Source: Dastarcus helophoroides
Lineage: Eukaryota > Arthropoda > Insecta > Coleoptera > Bothrideridae
DNA length: 64,000 bases
Direction: 5' to 3'
Assembly: GCA_028583605.1 (NCBI GenBank)
Contig: CM053335.1
Location: forward strand, 15,994,053-16,058,052
Shown here: in pieces, positions 1-9,791 of the stretch
Layout of the letters: each line of letters begins with the position of its first letter
Position numbering within the stretch: position 1 is the stretch's first letter
The notes under the pieces: generated by a model
Seen by the model: only the letters and a program-made list of their open reading frames with translations
Database searches by the model: none
Told to the model about the DNA's origin: nothing
Made by a program: the position numbers and the translations under genes

Positions 1-82
1 AAGGTTGCCCACCGAATTTGGCCAGCCACGGTCCCCCTTCTGACGAGAATAATCCGGATCAGGGAGGCCCAAGCCATAACAG
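1..82 (+). CDS. Oli: Oli / BHLHE22-23 family bHLH factor, upstream exon (partial, 5' cut by window edge)
   Basis: Reading from base 3 gives an open frame of 26 codons, starting GCPPNLASHG and ending PSHN, with the last codon split after AG. The exon stops at AACAG|GTTTGT, a good donor. The acceptor at 935/936 (TTTTTCAG) restores the same frame and adds the third base of an Arg codon before the bHLH exon. The segment is Gly/Pro/Asn/Ser-rich, as expected for the disordered region N-terminal to the bHLH domain. The start codon and any earlier exons lie outside the window. Seen: an open frame and a matching splice phase. Inferred: that it belongs to the same gene as 936-1356. The phase match makes this likely but does not prove it. 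Confidence 0.7.
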
Positions 83-935
83 GTTTGTACCATTTATTTT
101 TTCAGATTTAGTGTCCCCATTTTGCTTGAATGGTCGGAATGAAAGTTGGGATTGTGGGTTGGATTGTGACTAGGCACTTTCGAAAATTTTTGACAGAACC
201 TCATCCTGTCTTTAATTGTATTATTCATGACAGCAGCTGCTTTTGACTAGAAGTCTCACCGCAATTAGTCTTGGGATAAATCTCGGGCTAAATTCGAAAT
301 TTAGGGAAAAAATTCAAAATTAATTTGAAGACTTCCAAAAAAATGTCGATCTTTCGAAAGTTGACTTGAAATTATGAAAATAAGACTCCCATATATAATA
401 TAAAGCATAAAATTTAGGAAAAAGAGGAAAAATAGCAAGTTTAACTTCGGAATTGTCAGATGAAACTCAAAACCAGACATTTGAAAAAAAAATAAAAAAA
501 AATCCGAGTCAGAACTTGAAATGTCAAAGAAAAATTCGAAATTAATAGAAAATATATTTAGTGAAAGTTTGCAAGAAAAATTTAATCGAAATTTCGATAA
601 CAGAAAGCCAAAATGTTTAGAAGAAATTAAAATTTTAAAAAATCGAAATTTCAAAAAAAATCAAAATTTATATAAAAAAAAACATTTCGTCGAAATATTT
701 CAACTTGTAATCAAACTTTTAAGGAAAAATATGAAAGTTGGAAAATGTAAACTTAAAATGTTAAGAAGAAAGTTGAACCTTCGAAAAATAACCAGTAATT
801 TAACAAAAAAAATTTTCCAAATTTTTAGAAAGAGCAGATTTTGGGACCAAACTTCAAATTTCCAAAAAAAGTTTCCAAAAAATATCTAAAAGAATTTCAT
901 AAATCAAAATGACAAGAACACTATTTATTTTTCAG
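83..935 (+). other. Oli: Intron of the Oli-like gene
   Basis: GT-AG intron of 853 bp: donor AG|GTTTGT, acceptor after a T-rich tract ending TTTTTCAG. From about 290 to 900 it is A-rich degenerate repeat built from short runs such as CGAAATTTC and AAAAAATC, the same family that recurs across the window. Open frames inside it on either strand are Lys/Asn/Phe-rich by-products of this composition. Confidence 0.65.
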
Positions 936-1356
936 GTCGCCTCAAAACCGACCGAACTCCCAAAACGCCCCACCAACCAAAGGAAAAAACCGCCAAGGAA
1001 AAACCGTCCGACTCAACATAAACGCCCGCGAACGACGACGAATGCACGACCTGAACGACGCCCTCGACGATCTACGAGCCGTCATCCCTTACGCCCACTC
1101 ACCTTCTGTCAGAAAATTAAGCAAAATCGCCACGCTCCTTTTGGCCAAAAATTACATTTTGATGCAGGCCAACGCCTTGGAAGAGATGAAACGTCTGATA
1201 GCCTATTTGCAGGGGACGGCCGGCGGGGCGGCGATAGTTGCGCCGCCCGGTTTCGATCTGCAAGGGTTCCCGGCGGCGGCCAAATTTTTGCAACAGCAAC
1301 AGGCGTTGCAAGCGGAAAATGCCAGAGGCGGCGACGGGCCAGGGAACGCGATGTGA
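936..1356 (+). CDS. Oli: Oli / BHLHE22-23 family bHLH transcription factor, last exon with the complete bHLH domain
   Basis: The frame from 937 to TGA at 1354-1356 encodes a basic helix-loop-helix domain at about 1006-1209. The basic region contains [12 protein letters not shown], helix 1 [13 protein letters not shown], the loop HSPSVRKLS, and helix 2 [20 protein letters not shown]. The Glu-Arg-Arg core contacts E-box DNA. The uninterrupted [20 protein letters not shown] block is diagnostic of the Olig/Beta3 group; Ala-Leu-Glu-Glu-Met after helix 2 fits BHLHE22/23 and Drosophila Oli better than Olig1-3. A short tail rich in Gly, Ala and Gln follows (FLQQQQALQ) and ends Gly-Asn-Ala-Met. Family members are nuclear factors, mostly repressors, in neuronal subtypes. 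The ATG at 1042 lies inside the basic region and is not the start. A longer overlapping frame from 909 is a shadow. Confidence 0.93.
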
Positions 1357-1563
1357 AAGCTTGAGGGGGGATCACGTTTAACTGGGATTTGTTGTAAGAC
1401 TGAATAATTTTAAATCGGGTTTTTGTCATTTTTAGCCTTTTTCGCCAGTTAAATGTGGTTTTTCTTTTGTTATGTGATTCTTAGTTGGGGTGGGTGCGGG
1501 TTGGAATCTAAAAATCCTTTTGGATTGGAATGAAGGTTGAGATTGTGGGAACTATTTAGGTAA

Positions 1564-3062
1564 CTAAAAAGATTCTCTTCTGTTCTCTTCAGGTCTCTTC
1601 TGTTCTCTTTTCTTTTCTTCTATTTTCTTCCCTTTTTTTCTTTTTTTTCCCTTCTCTTCTTTTCTCTTTTCTTCTCTTCTCTTCTCTTCTCTTCTCTTCT
1701 CTTTTCTTCTCTTCTCTTCTCTTCTCTTCTCTTTTCTTCTCTTCTCTTCTCTTCTCTTGTCTTCTCTTCTCTTCTCCCCCCTTTTCTTCTTTTCTCTCTT
1801 CCTTTCTTTTCTCCCCCCCCCTCCCCTCTTTTCTTCTGTTATTTTCATTGCTTATATCTTCCTCTTCGTTTTCTCTTCCTCTTCCTCTTCCTCTTTCTCT
1901 TTCTCTTCCTCCTTCTCTTCCTGTTCCTCTAACTCTTCTTTTCCTCTTCCTCTTGTTTTTCCTTTCCTCTTTCTTTTTCTCTTCCTTTTTCTTTTCCTCT
2001 TCTTCTTCGTCTTCTTCCTCTCGCCCTTTCTCTTGTTTTTCCTCTTTCCCTTCCTCTTCCTCTTCTCCTCTCTTACCTTCTTGTCTCCTCTCTTATCTTC
2101 TCTTCCCCTCTCTTCCCTTGTCTTCTCTTCTCTCCCCTTCTCTCCTTTCTCTTCCCTTCTCTTCTCTTTTCTTCCCTTCTCGTGCCTTCTTTTCTTTTTT
2201 CTTCGCTTATTTGTTTATATCTTTCTCTTTCTTTTCCTATTCCTCTCCCCTTCCTCTTCCTCTTCTTCCTCTTCTCTTCCTCTTCCATTTTCTTCTTCCT
2301 CTAACTCTTCCTCTTCTTCTTCTTTCTTTACATTTTCATTTTCCTCTTCCTCTTCCTCTTCCTCTTCCTCTTCCTCTTCCTCTTCCTCTTCCTCTTCCTC
2401 TTCCTCTTCCTCTTCCTCTTCCTCTTCCTCTTCCTCTTCCTCTTCCTCTTCCTCTTCCTCTTCCTCTTCCTTTTCCTCTTCCTCTTCCTTTTTCTCTTCC
2501 TCTTCTTCTTCCTTTTCCTTTTCCTCTTCCCCTTTCTATTCCTATTCCTCTTTCTCTTCCTCTTCTTCTTCTTCCTCTTTCTTTACATTCCTCTTCCTCT
2601 TCCTCTTCCTCTTCCTCTTCCTCTTCCTCTTCCTCTTCCTCTTCCTCTTCCTCTTCCTCTTCCTCTTCCTCTTCCTCTTCCTCTTCCTCTTCCTCTTCCT
2701 CTTCCTCTTCCTCTTCCTCTTCTTCTTCCTTTTCTTCCTCTTCCTCTTTCTCTTTCTTTTTCTCTTTCTCTTCCTCTTCATCTTCCTCTTCCTCTTCTTC
2801 TTCTTCCTCTTCTTCTTCCTCTTCCTCTTTCTCTTTCTCTTCCTCTTTCTCTTTCTCTTCCTCTTCTTTTTCCTCTTCCTCTTCCTCTTCTTCCTCTTCC
2901 TCTTCTTCCTCTTCCTCTTCCATTTTTCTCTTCCCCTTCCTCTTCCTCTTTTCTTCTTTCTCTTTCTTTACATTTTCCTCTTCCTCTTCTTCTTCCTCTT
3001 CTTCTTCCTCTTTCTAATGCTTCTTCCTCTTCATCTTTCTCTCCCTTTCCCTCTTCTCTTCC
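1564..3062 (+). repeat. Polypyrimidine microsatellite, (CTCTT)n then (TTCCTC)n
   Basis: About 1.5 kb almost purely of C and T on the + strand. 1570-1830 is mostly the 5-mer CTTCT. 1860-2330 is an irregular mix. 2337-2470 and 2588-2720 are near-perfect hexamer runs of TTCCTC, with a degraded copy to 3010. Short non-pyrimidine islands (TTTACATT near 2330, 2582 and 2968) recur, which suggests a larger duplicated block. All Ser/Leu/Phe or Glu/Arg/Lys frames here are repeat artefacts. Confidence 0.95.
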
Positions 3063-3465
3063 CTTCAGTACCTAGACTCCAGATAAAGCCAAATCTGCTG
3101 TTGACGGAGTCTGGATCAAACTAAACGAACAGTTGACAATGAAACAAATTGTTTTCAACCTGTACCTTCCCCAATTTTTTTTTCAAATCTGATTTGAGTA
3201 AAATGTAAACTAGTCAAATAGCAATACACTGAACTAAGAGCAATAATTACCACAATTGTAAAAAGTAGCGTTCCAGTTTGTAAAAAAAATATATAAGTAC
3301 ATTGAAAATGTATGACATTAATTATATGAAGTTAGGGTTACCGAAATGTGTACCGAATTGTGATCTCTATTTAGTTAGAGGAGCGATCTAGTCGAGTTCA
3401 ACAAGTAGTCAATAGGTTCTTAAATAAATAAGTACGTGGCGAATTGTTTGTAAAAGGAAAGTACC

Positions 3466-3471
3466 AATAAA
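3466..3471 (+). terminator. Oli: Poly(A) signal AATAAA, candidate 3' end of the Oli-like gene
   Basis: Canonical hexamer in CCAATAAAGATT with a G/T-rich element about 35-45 bp downstream. A weaker AATAAA overlaps 3423-3430. Confidence 0.5.
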
Positions 3472-3490
3472 GATTTTATGTATCTTATAC

Positions 3491-3945
3491 AGCATTTTTA
3501 TGTCTTGTGTGGTAATTTTAGATCTACTGCAACGAGTAGTCGAGGTAAATTCGCAATGACCCGTAACTTAAACATTTTTCGCGATCATTTTGTAATACGC
3601 GGCTGCCTATTTGAATATATCTGAAGAAAGGAATAGAAAGGAATTGAATCTTTAACCTTCAGGGAGTTCGCGTTTGCTGAGCAACTTTGGTGGATAATGT
3701 TCGTTTATGTCATCGACCACACTCAATTGGTGTCATCCGCCACAGTCTACTTACCGGAAGCAACTTGGTAAACCAAGAGACTGAAGTTTACTTGCATCTT
3801 ACAAGGTTTGGCAATTTAACTTCCAAATTAGTGGAATAAACTAAATCAAATTAAATATACTTTGAAATTCAACTAAAAAATATTAAAATTTAAAAAAAAA
3901 TCGGAATTTTAAAGTCAACGTTTTCAAACTAGGTTAAAATTTAAA
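3491..3945. other. Short unique intergenic stretch
   Basis: Unique sequence of mixed composition, becoming A-rich after about 3840. I see no open frame, promoter or RNA gene here. Confidence 0.6.
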
Positions 3946-6900
3946 AAAGTTAAACAGGAGAAAAGGAAAAGGAAGAGAAGAAGGGGAAGGAAAGAAAGAA
4001 AAGAAGAGAATAGAATGAATGAAGAGAAAACGGGAAGAAAAAGGAAGGGAAGGGAGAGAAGACAGGGAAAAAGAAGAAGAAAGGAAGAGCAAACGGGAAA
4101 ACAAAATAGGGAAGAAAAAAGGAAAGAAAATCCGAAAAGGTAGGAGAAGGAGGAAAGGAAAGAACAGTAAGGAATGGAAGAGAAGGGAAATAAGTAAGGA
4201 ATGTAAGAGAGGGAATCAGAAGAAGAAAGGTAGAGAAGAAAGGGAAGGAAGAAAAGAAAGGGGAAAGAATAGAAGGAAGGAAGAGAGGGAAGGGGAGAAA
4301 GGAACAAAGAGAAGCGAAGAAAGAAAGGGAAATAAGGAAGGAAGACAAGGAAGTAAAAGAAGAAAGAGAAGGAGGAGAAGGAAGGGAAGAAAGAGAAGGA
4401 ATGGAAGAAAGAGAAGTAAGAAATGGAAGAGAGAAAATAAGAAGCAGAAAGGGATGAAAGAGAAGAAAGGAAAAGAAAGGAAGGAAGGGAAAGAAGGAAG
4501 GAAGACGGGGAAGAAGAAGAAAGAAAAGGAAGTGAAGAAAGGGAAAGAAAAAAGGAAGGAAGAGAAAAAAGAAAAGGAAAAAAGAGAGGGAATAAAAAGA
4601 AGAAAAAGAGGGAAGAGGAGAAAGAAAATAAAGAGAAGGAAATGAAGGAAGAAAGGAAGACAAGGAAGTAAAAGAAAAAAGAGAAGGAAGAAAAGAAAAA
4701 GAAAGAATAGAAGGAAAGAAGAGAGTGAAGAGGAGAAGGGGAACAAAGAGAAGGAAAGGAAGGAAGGAAAAAATGGAAGGAAGACAAGGAATTAAAAGAA
4801 GAAAGAGAAGGAATGGAAGGAAGATAAGAAAGAGAAGGAAGAGAAGGGATAGAAGGAATAGAAGGAACAGAAGGAAGAGAAGGAACAGAAGGAAGGGAAG
4901 GAAGAGAAGAAAGAGAAGGAAGAGAGAAAGAAGAGAAATAGAAAGGTGGAGAAGGAAAAAGAAGAAAGGAAAGGACAAAAATGAACAGAAAAAAGTCAAA
5001 ACAGAAACAAAAATAATTACCTTTTAATCAAGCAGAGCTTATTAATTTTCCAGAAGGTGGTCTACCATATCACCAATAGAACATCCAAGTAAGAAATGGA
5101 AGAGAGAAAATACGAAGAAGAAAGGGATGAAAGAGAAGAAAGAAAAAGAAAAGAAGGAAAGTAAGGGAAAGAAGAAAGGAAGACGGGGAAGAAGAAGAAA
5201 GAAAAGGAAGTGAAGAAAGGGAAAGAGAAAAAGGAAGGAAGGGGAAAAAGAAAAGGAAAAAAAGAGGAAATAAGAAGAAGAAGGAGAGGGAAGAGGAGAA
5301 AGAAAACAAAGAGAAGGAAAGGAAGGAAGAGAAAGAAGGAAGGAAGACAAGGAAGTAAAAGAAAAAAGAGAAGGAAGGAATGAAAAAAAAGGAAAGAGAA
5401 AGAATAGAAGGAAGAAAGATAGGGAAGAGGAGAAAGAAAACAAAGAGAAGAAAGGGAAGAAAAAGACAAAAGGAAGGAAGAGACAAAAGGAAGGAAGACA
5501 AGGAAGTAAAAGAAAAAAGAGAAGGAAGGAAAGAAGGGAGAAAAGAAAGGGAAAGATTAGAAGAAAGGAAGAGAGAAAAGAGGAGAAAGGGAACAAAGAG
5601 AAAGAAGGAAGGGAAGAAAGAGAATGAGGGGAAGAAAGAGAAGTAAAGAATGGAAGAGAGAAAATAGGAAGAAGAAAGGGATGAAAGAGAAGAAAGGAAA
5701 AGAAAAGATGGAAAGGAAGGAAGGGAAAGAAGTAAGGAAGACGGGGAAGAAGAAGAAAGCAAAGAAAGTAAATAAAGGGAAAGAAGAAAAGGAAGGAAGA
5801 GAAAAAAGAGAGGGAATAAGAAGAAGAAAGAGAGGGAAGAGGAGAAAGTGAAAAACAGAAGGAAAGGACGGAAGGGAAAGAAAGGTGGAAGACAAAGAAG
5901 TAAAAGAAAAAGGAGAAGGAAGGAAAGAAGGAAGAAAGGAAAGGGAAAAAATAGAAGGAAGAAAGATAGGGAAGAGGAGAAAGGAAACAAAGAGAAGGAA
6001 AGGAAAGAAGGAAGTAAGACGGAGAAGAGGAAGAAAGGGAAAGAAGAAAAGGAAGGAGGGGAAAAAAGAAAAGGAAAAAAGAGAGGGAATAAGAAGAAAG
6101 AGAGGGAAGAGGAGAAAGGAAACAAAGCGAAGGAAAGGAAGGAAGAGAAAGAAGGAAGGAGGACAAGGAAGTAAAAGAAAAAAGAGAAGGAAGGAAAGAA
6201 GGAAAAAAATAAAGGGAAAGAATAGAAGGAAGAAAGTGAAGAGGGGAAAGGGAACAAAGAGAAGGAAATGAAGGAAGGGAAAGAAGGAAGGAAGACAAGG
6301 AAGTAAAAGAAGAAAGAGAAGGAAGGGAAAAAAGAGAAGGAAGAGAAGGAAGAGAAGAAAGGGAAGTAAGAGAAGTAAGAAATGAAAGAGAGAAAATAAG
6401 AAGAAGAAAGGGATGAAAGAGAAGAAAGAAAAAGAAAAGAAGGAAAGGAAGGAAGGGAGAGAAGACGGGGAAGAAGAAGAAAGAACAGGAAGTAAAGAAA
6501 GGGAAAGAAGAAAAGGAAGGAATGGAAAAAAGAAAAAAGAGAAGGAATAAGAAGGAGAAAGAGAGGGAAGAGGCGAAAGGAAACAAAAAGAAGGAAAGGA
6601 AAGATAAGAAAGAAGGAAGGAAGACAAGGAAGTAAAAGAAAAAAAGAGAAGGAAGGAAAGAAGGAAGAAAAGAAAGGGAAAGAATAGAAGGAAGGAAGAG
6701 AGGGAAGAGAGGGAAGAGAAGAAAGGGAATAAAGAGAAGGAAAAAAAGGAAGGAAAAGAAGGAAGGAAGACAAGGAAGTAAAAGAAGAAAGAGAAGGAAG
6801 GGAAGAAGGAGAAGTAAGAAATGAAAGAGAGAAAATAAGAAGAAGAAAGGGATAAAAGGAAAGAAAGAAAAACAAAGGAACAACAAAGGAAAGGAATGAA

Positions 6901-8065
6901 GGGAAAGAAGGAAGGAAGACGAGGAAGAAAAAGAAAGAAAAGGAAGTGAAGAAAGGGAAAGAAGAAAAGGGAGGAAGGGAAAAAAACAGAGAAGGAATAA
7001 GAAGAAGAAAGAGAGGGAAGAGGAGAAAGGGAACAAAGAAAAGGAAAGGAAGGAAGGAAAAGAAAGAAGGAAGACAAGGAAGTAAAAGAAAAAAGCGAAG
7101 GAAGGAAAGAAGGAAGAAAGGAAAGGAAAAGAATAGAAGGAAGAAAGACAGGGAAGAGGAGAAAGGAAACAAAGAGAAGGAAAGGAAGGAAGAGGAAGAA
7201 AGAAGGAAGGCAAGGAAATAAAAGAAAAAAGAGAAGGAAGGAAAGAAGGAAGAAAAGAAAGGGAAAGAATAGAAGGAAGGAAGAGAGGGAAGAGGAGAAA
7301 TGGAACAAAGAGAAGAAAAGGAAGGATGGAAAAGAAGGAAGGAAAACAAGGAAGTAAAAGAAGAAAGAGAAGGAAGGGAAGGAATGGAAGAAAGAGAAGG
7401 AAGAGAAGGAAGGGAAGAAAGAGAAGAAAGAAAGGAAAAAAAGAGAAGTAAGGAATGAAAGAGAGAAAATAAGAAGAAGAAAGGGATGAAAGAGAAGAAA
7501 GGAAAAGAAGAGAAGGAAAGAAAGGAAGGAAAAGAAGAAAGGAAGACGGGGAAAATGAAGAAAAAAAAGGAAGTGAAGAAAGGGAAAGAAGAAAAGGAAT
7601 TAAGGGGAAAAAAGGAAAGAAAGAGAAGGAATAAGAAGAAGAAAGAGAGGGAAGAGGAGAAAGGGAACAAAGGGAAGGAAAGGAAGGAAGGGAAAGAAGG
7701 AAGTAAGACAAGGAAGTAAAAGAAAAAAGAGAAGGAAGGAAAGAAAGAGAACTGAGGAATGGAAGAAGAAAAAAGGGAGAAAAAATAAGAAAAGGAAGGT
7801 AGGGAAAGAAGGAAGGAAGGCGGGGAAGAAGAAGAAAGAAAAGGAAGTGAAGAAAGGGAAAGAAGAAAAGGAAGGAAGGGAAAAAGGGAAGGAAAGAGGA
7901 GCAAGAATGAAGAGAAAGAAGAGAAGAAAAAGAAGAAGAGGATAAAGGAAAGAGGAGAGGGAATAAGAAGAAGAAGAATGAAAGAAAGGGGAGGAAGAAA
8001 AGAAAATAAGGAACGAAGGAAAATAAGAGAGAAAAGAAGCAAGGGAAGGAAGAAAAGAAAGAGAA
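3946..8065 (+). repeat. 4.1 kb polypurine (GGAA/GAAG) tract with higher-order repeats
   Basis: Almost only A and G on the + strand. Recurrent phrases such as GGAAGACAAGGAAGTAAAAG appear near 4338, 4655, 4781, 5338, 5490, 6150, 6290, 6620, 6765, 7070 and 7330, at spacings of about 130-160 or 300-330 bp, so it is a degraded higher-order satellite and not a simple microsatellite. GGAAGACGGGGAAGAAGAAG alternates with it. One unique interruption lies at about 4985-5095. Very long minus-strand frames (up to 990 codons of Phe/Leu/Ser) exist only because polypyrimidine DNA cannot form stops. Confidence 0.95.
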
Positions 8066-8800
8066 GAAAAAGAAATTGAATTTATAAAAAAACCTGAATT
8101 TTGAAAAAAAATTGAAATTACAAAAGATAGTCGAAAAAACTGAAATTTAAAAAAAAAGTCAAAATATTCGAATGAAATTTACAAAAATAAGTCGAAATTT
8201 GAAAAAGTCGAAATTTAGAAATAGCCGAAATTTTGAAAAAATGTAAATGTTCAAAAATCAAAAACTTCTAGAAAATCAAACTTTTTGAAAATGATCAAAA
8301 TTTTTAATAATTAGTCGAATTTTTGCAAAATAAGAACCAATTTTTCAAAAAAAATCGATATTTTGAGAAAAAACAGACTTTTCAAGAGTAAATATTTACA
8401 AAAAGAAATGAAAATTTTAAAAATAGGACAAAATTAAAAAAAAAGGTGAACACGTCGTAAAAAAGTCTGCAAGAAAGCCCGAATTTGGTTTACAAAATTT
8501 CTAAATTTCGGAAAGAGATCGAATTTTTCTAAAAAATGTCAAGTTTAAGAAAAGTTGAAATTTTGAAAAAAAGACGAAATTTTGAGAAAAAGGGAAATTT
8601 TTGAGAAAAAGTTTACAAAAGAGATCGAAATTTTGAAGAAAAAGTTAAAAGTTTGAAAAGAGTTCGAGTTTTTCTAAAACAAGTCGTTAAAGTTAAAGCT
8701 TGACATTTTTAAATTTAAAAATCGGACATTTTTTTAAATATCAGGATTAAAGTTGAAATTCCAAGAGCCAAAGGGTTTCGAAAAAAGTTTAATTTATAAA
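8066..8800 (+). repeat. A-rich degenerate AT satellite block
   Basis: Loose repetition of CGAAATTTTGAAAAA-type words, A-rich on the + strand, with no fixed period visible by eye. This is the same family seen in the Oli intron, and it directly adjoins the polypurine tract. Confidence 0.8.
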
Positions 8801-8809
8801 TACAGGAGT

Positions 8810-9150
8810 AATCCAGGTGTCAATACATTTTGTGGCGTAAAAATAAAGTTCGAAGCAAAAACTGAAATACAAATCTTGTTCCCTGAAACCAAGAAGGATT
8901 AAAAAACACAACAATGGTTGCTTTAACGCATTTCGATAGCCAAGCTATCATCTTCAGAGAGAGGTATCAGGATACAAGTTTTGTATTTCAATTTTTGAAG
9001 ATAACCAAGGATCAGTCCGTTCTACCGAAAAAAAAGTTCGAAGCAAGTTGGGAATTTGAAACGACTCTTGTACTTTGTAGTGGTAGAATTTTTTACCTCT
9101 TCTCCTCTAAAGCGTTTCAAATAATTTTTAACCAAATCGGATCTTATTAG
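8810..9150. mobile_element. Foldback element fragment sharing sequence with the 26-27 kb satellite
   Basis: Two 24 bp arms at 8856-8879 and 8974-8997 are inverted copies with about 2 mismatches, around a loop of 94 bp. The right side continues into GAAGATAACCAAGGATCAG, which reappears near 26071, 26491 and 26921 (AACCAAGGACCAGT). The left side holds the reverse complement of the TTTCTTGGTTTCAAGGGACA segment also found there. It therefore looks like an inverted or rearranged copy of the same family. The 78-codon + frame inside it resembles no protein I recognise. Confidence 0.55.
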
Positions 9151-9531
9151 ACATTCAATCGCTATTAGTTAGTTTAGTTTGTCATTAACGCTAACTAACA
9201 GTTAGCAATACAACTGACGCTACTTAACGGCTGCAATCAGTAATTCAATAACATATTCTGAATAATTGACAATCCTAATTTGGACAAGGCGGATCGAATC
9301 CCATCGAAATCCCTTTGACAACGACCCAATTCCTGATTAAATTACACCGCCGGATCGGCGGCTGCGGCGGCTGCATCACCTGCTAAACTTCTCGGCCCTC
9401 GACGGGGGCCGATTCGGGCGGACATCCCCAGTTCCTGAGGTAGTCGGTGGCAAAACAAAAAGCGAATCGACTGTCGTCAGATTGACATACGCGACACGGA
9501 CGGTTTGCGCATCAGGAGCGACGGCAGCAGG
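9151..9531. other. CpG-rich island upstream of the candidate promoter
   Basis: After about 9290 the base composition changes sharply to GC-rich and CpG-rich (GCCGGATCGGCGGCTGCGGC). It includes a small hairpin, CGGCCC-N6-GGGGCCG, near 9400. This contrasts with kilobases of AT satellite on both sides. It is unique DNA with no supported open frame, and a proximal regulatory region is the simplest reading. Confidence 0.4.
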
Positions 9532-9565
9532 AATAAAAAGGCGCTCGGATCCATTGTTAGTAGAG
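9532..9565 (+). promoter_or_regulatory. Candidate core promoter (TATA-like plus initiator)
   Basis: AATAAAAAGG at about 9532 lies about 27 bp before an initiator-like GTTAGTAG (A+1 near 9559). The CpG-rich flank upstream and a perfect donor 230 bp downstream support a real transcription start. Both motifs are degenerate. Confidence 0.35.
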
Positions 9566-9791
9566 AGGCAGGAACGGGCGGCGAGAGAGTCGCTGGATAT
9601 CTCGGTGACGGTGACAGCCGGCGGCTAGTGCTTATGCGCGAAGCTCTGCAGATTGCTAATCACTAGCAGATATGTACCATGCCGACGCTATACCGACTTC
9701 AGTCATCCTGCCGCCTTCGCCGATCGTTCAGCCGCAGCGCACCGCCGCCATTCTACACTGCAACGTGACTTAGTTTATGTGAGCTTTACAG
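9559..9791 (+). other. Candidate non-coding first exon with upstream ORFs
   Basis: A GC-rich segment ends in a consensus donor, TTTACAG|GTGAGT, after 9791. It contains several short ATG frames that close before the donor: a 10-codon ORF, a 33-codon ORF from 9672, and an overlapping 29-codon ORF. It therefore behaves like a 5' UTR exon with uORFs. The partner exon is unknown. The next firm + strand acceptor in front of coding sequence is at 61241 (Axud1), which would imply a 51 kb intron. Linking the two is speculation. Confidence 0.35.

Larger units (their letters stand above)
1357..3490 (+). other. Oli: Probable 3' UTR of the Oli-like gene, including a long pyrimidine microsatellite
   Basis: No further coding sequence follows the TGA. 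The first strong poly(A) signal downstream on the + strand is AATAAA at 3466-3471, followed near 3500 by a T/G-rich stretch (TGTCTTGTGTGG), as expected downstream of a cleavage site. The 3' UTR would be about 2.1 kb and would transcribe the C/T-rich microsatellite at 1564-3062. The bases at 3063-3460 are unique AT-rich sequence. That this is one continuous UTR is inference. Confidence 0.45.

Noticed and set aside
909..1364. 151-codon Arg/Pro-rich frame overlapping the bHLH exon
   Set aside because: It begins inside the intron and reads the bHLH exon out of frame. The conserved bHLH frame is unambiguous.
1757..3124. Ser-rich and Leu/Pro-rich frames, and a Glu-rich minus-strand frame
   Set aside because: Direct translations of (TTCCTC)n in different frames.
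5042..8042. Minus-strand open frames of 583-990 codons rich in Phe, Leu, Ser and Pro
   Set aside because: Polypyrimidine DNA cannot encode TAA, TAG or TGA, so open frames are automatic. All three frames are open together and no domain is visible.
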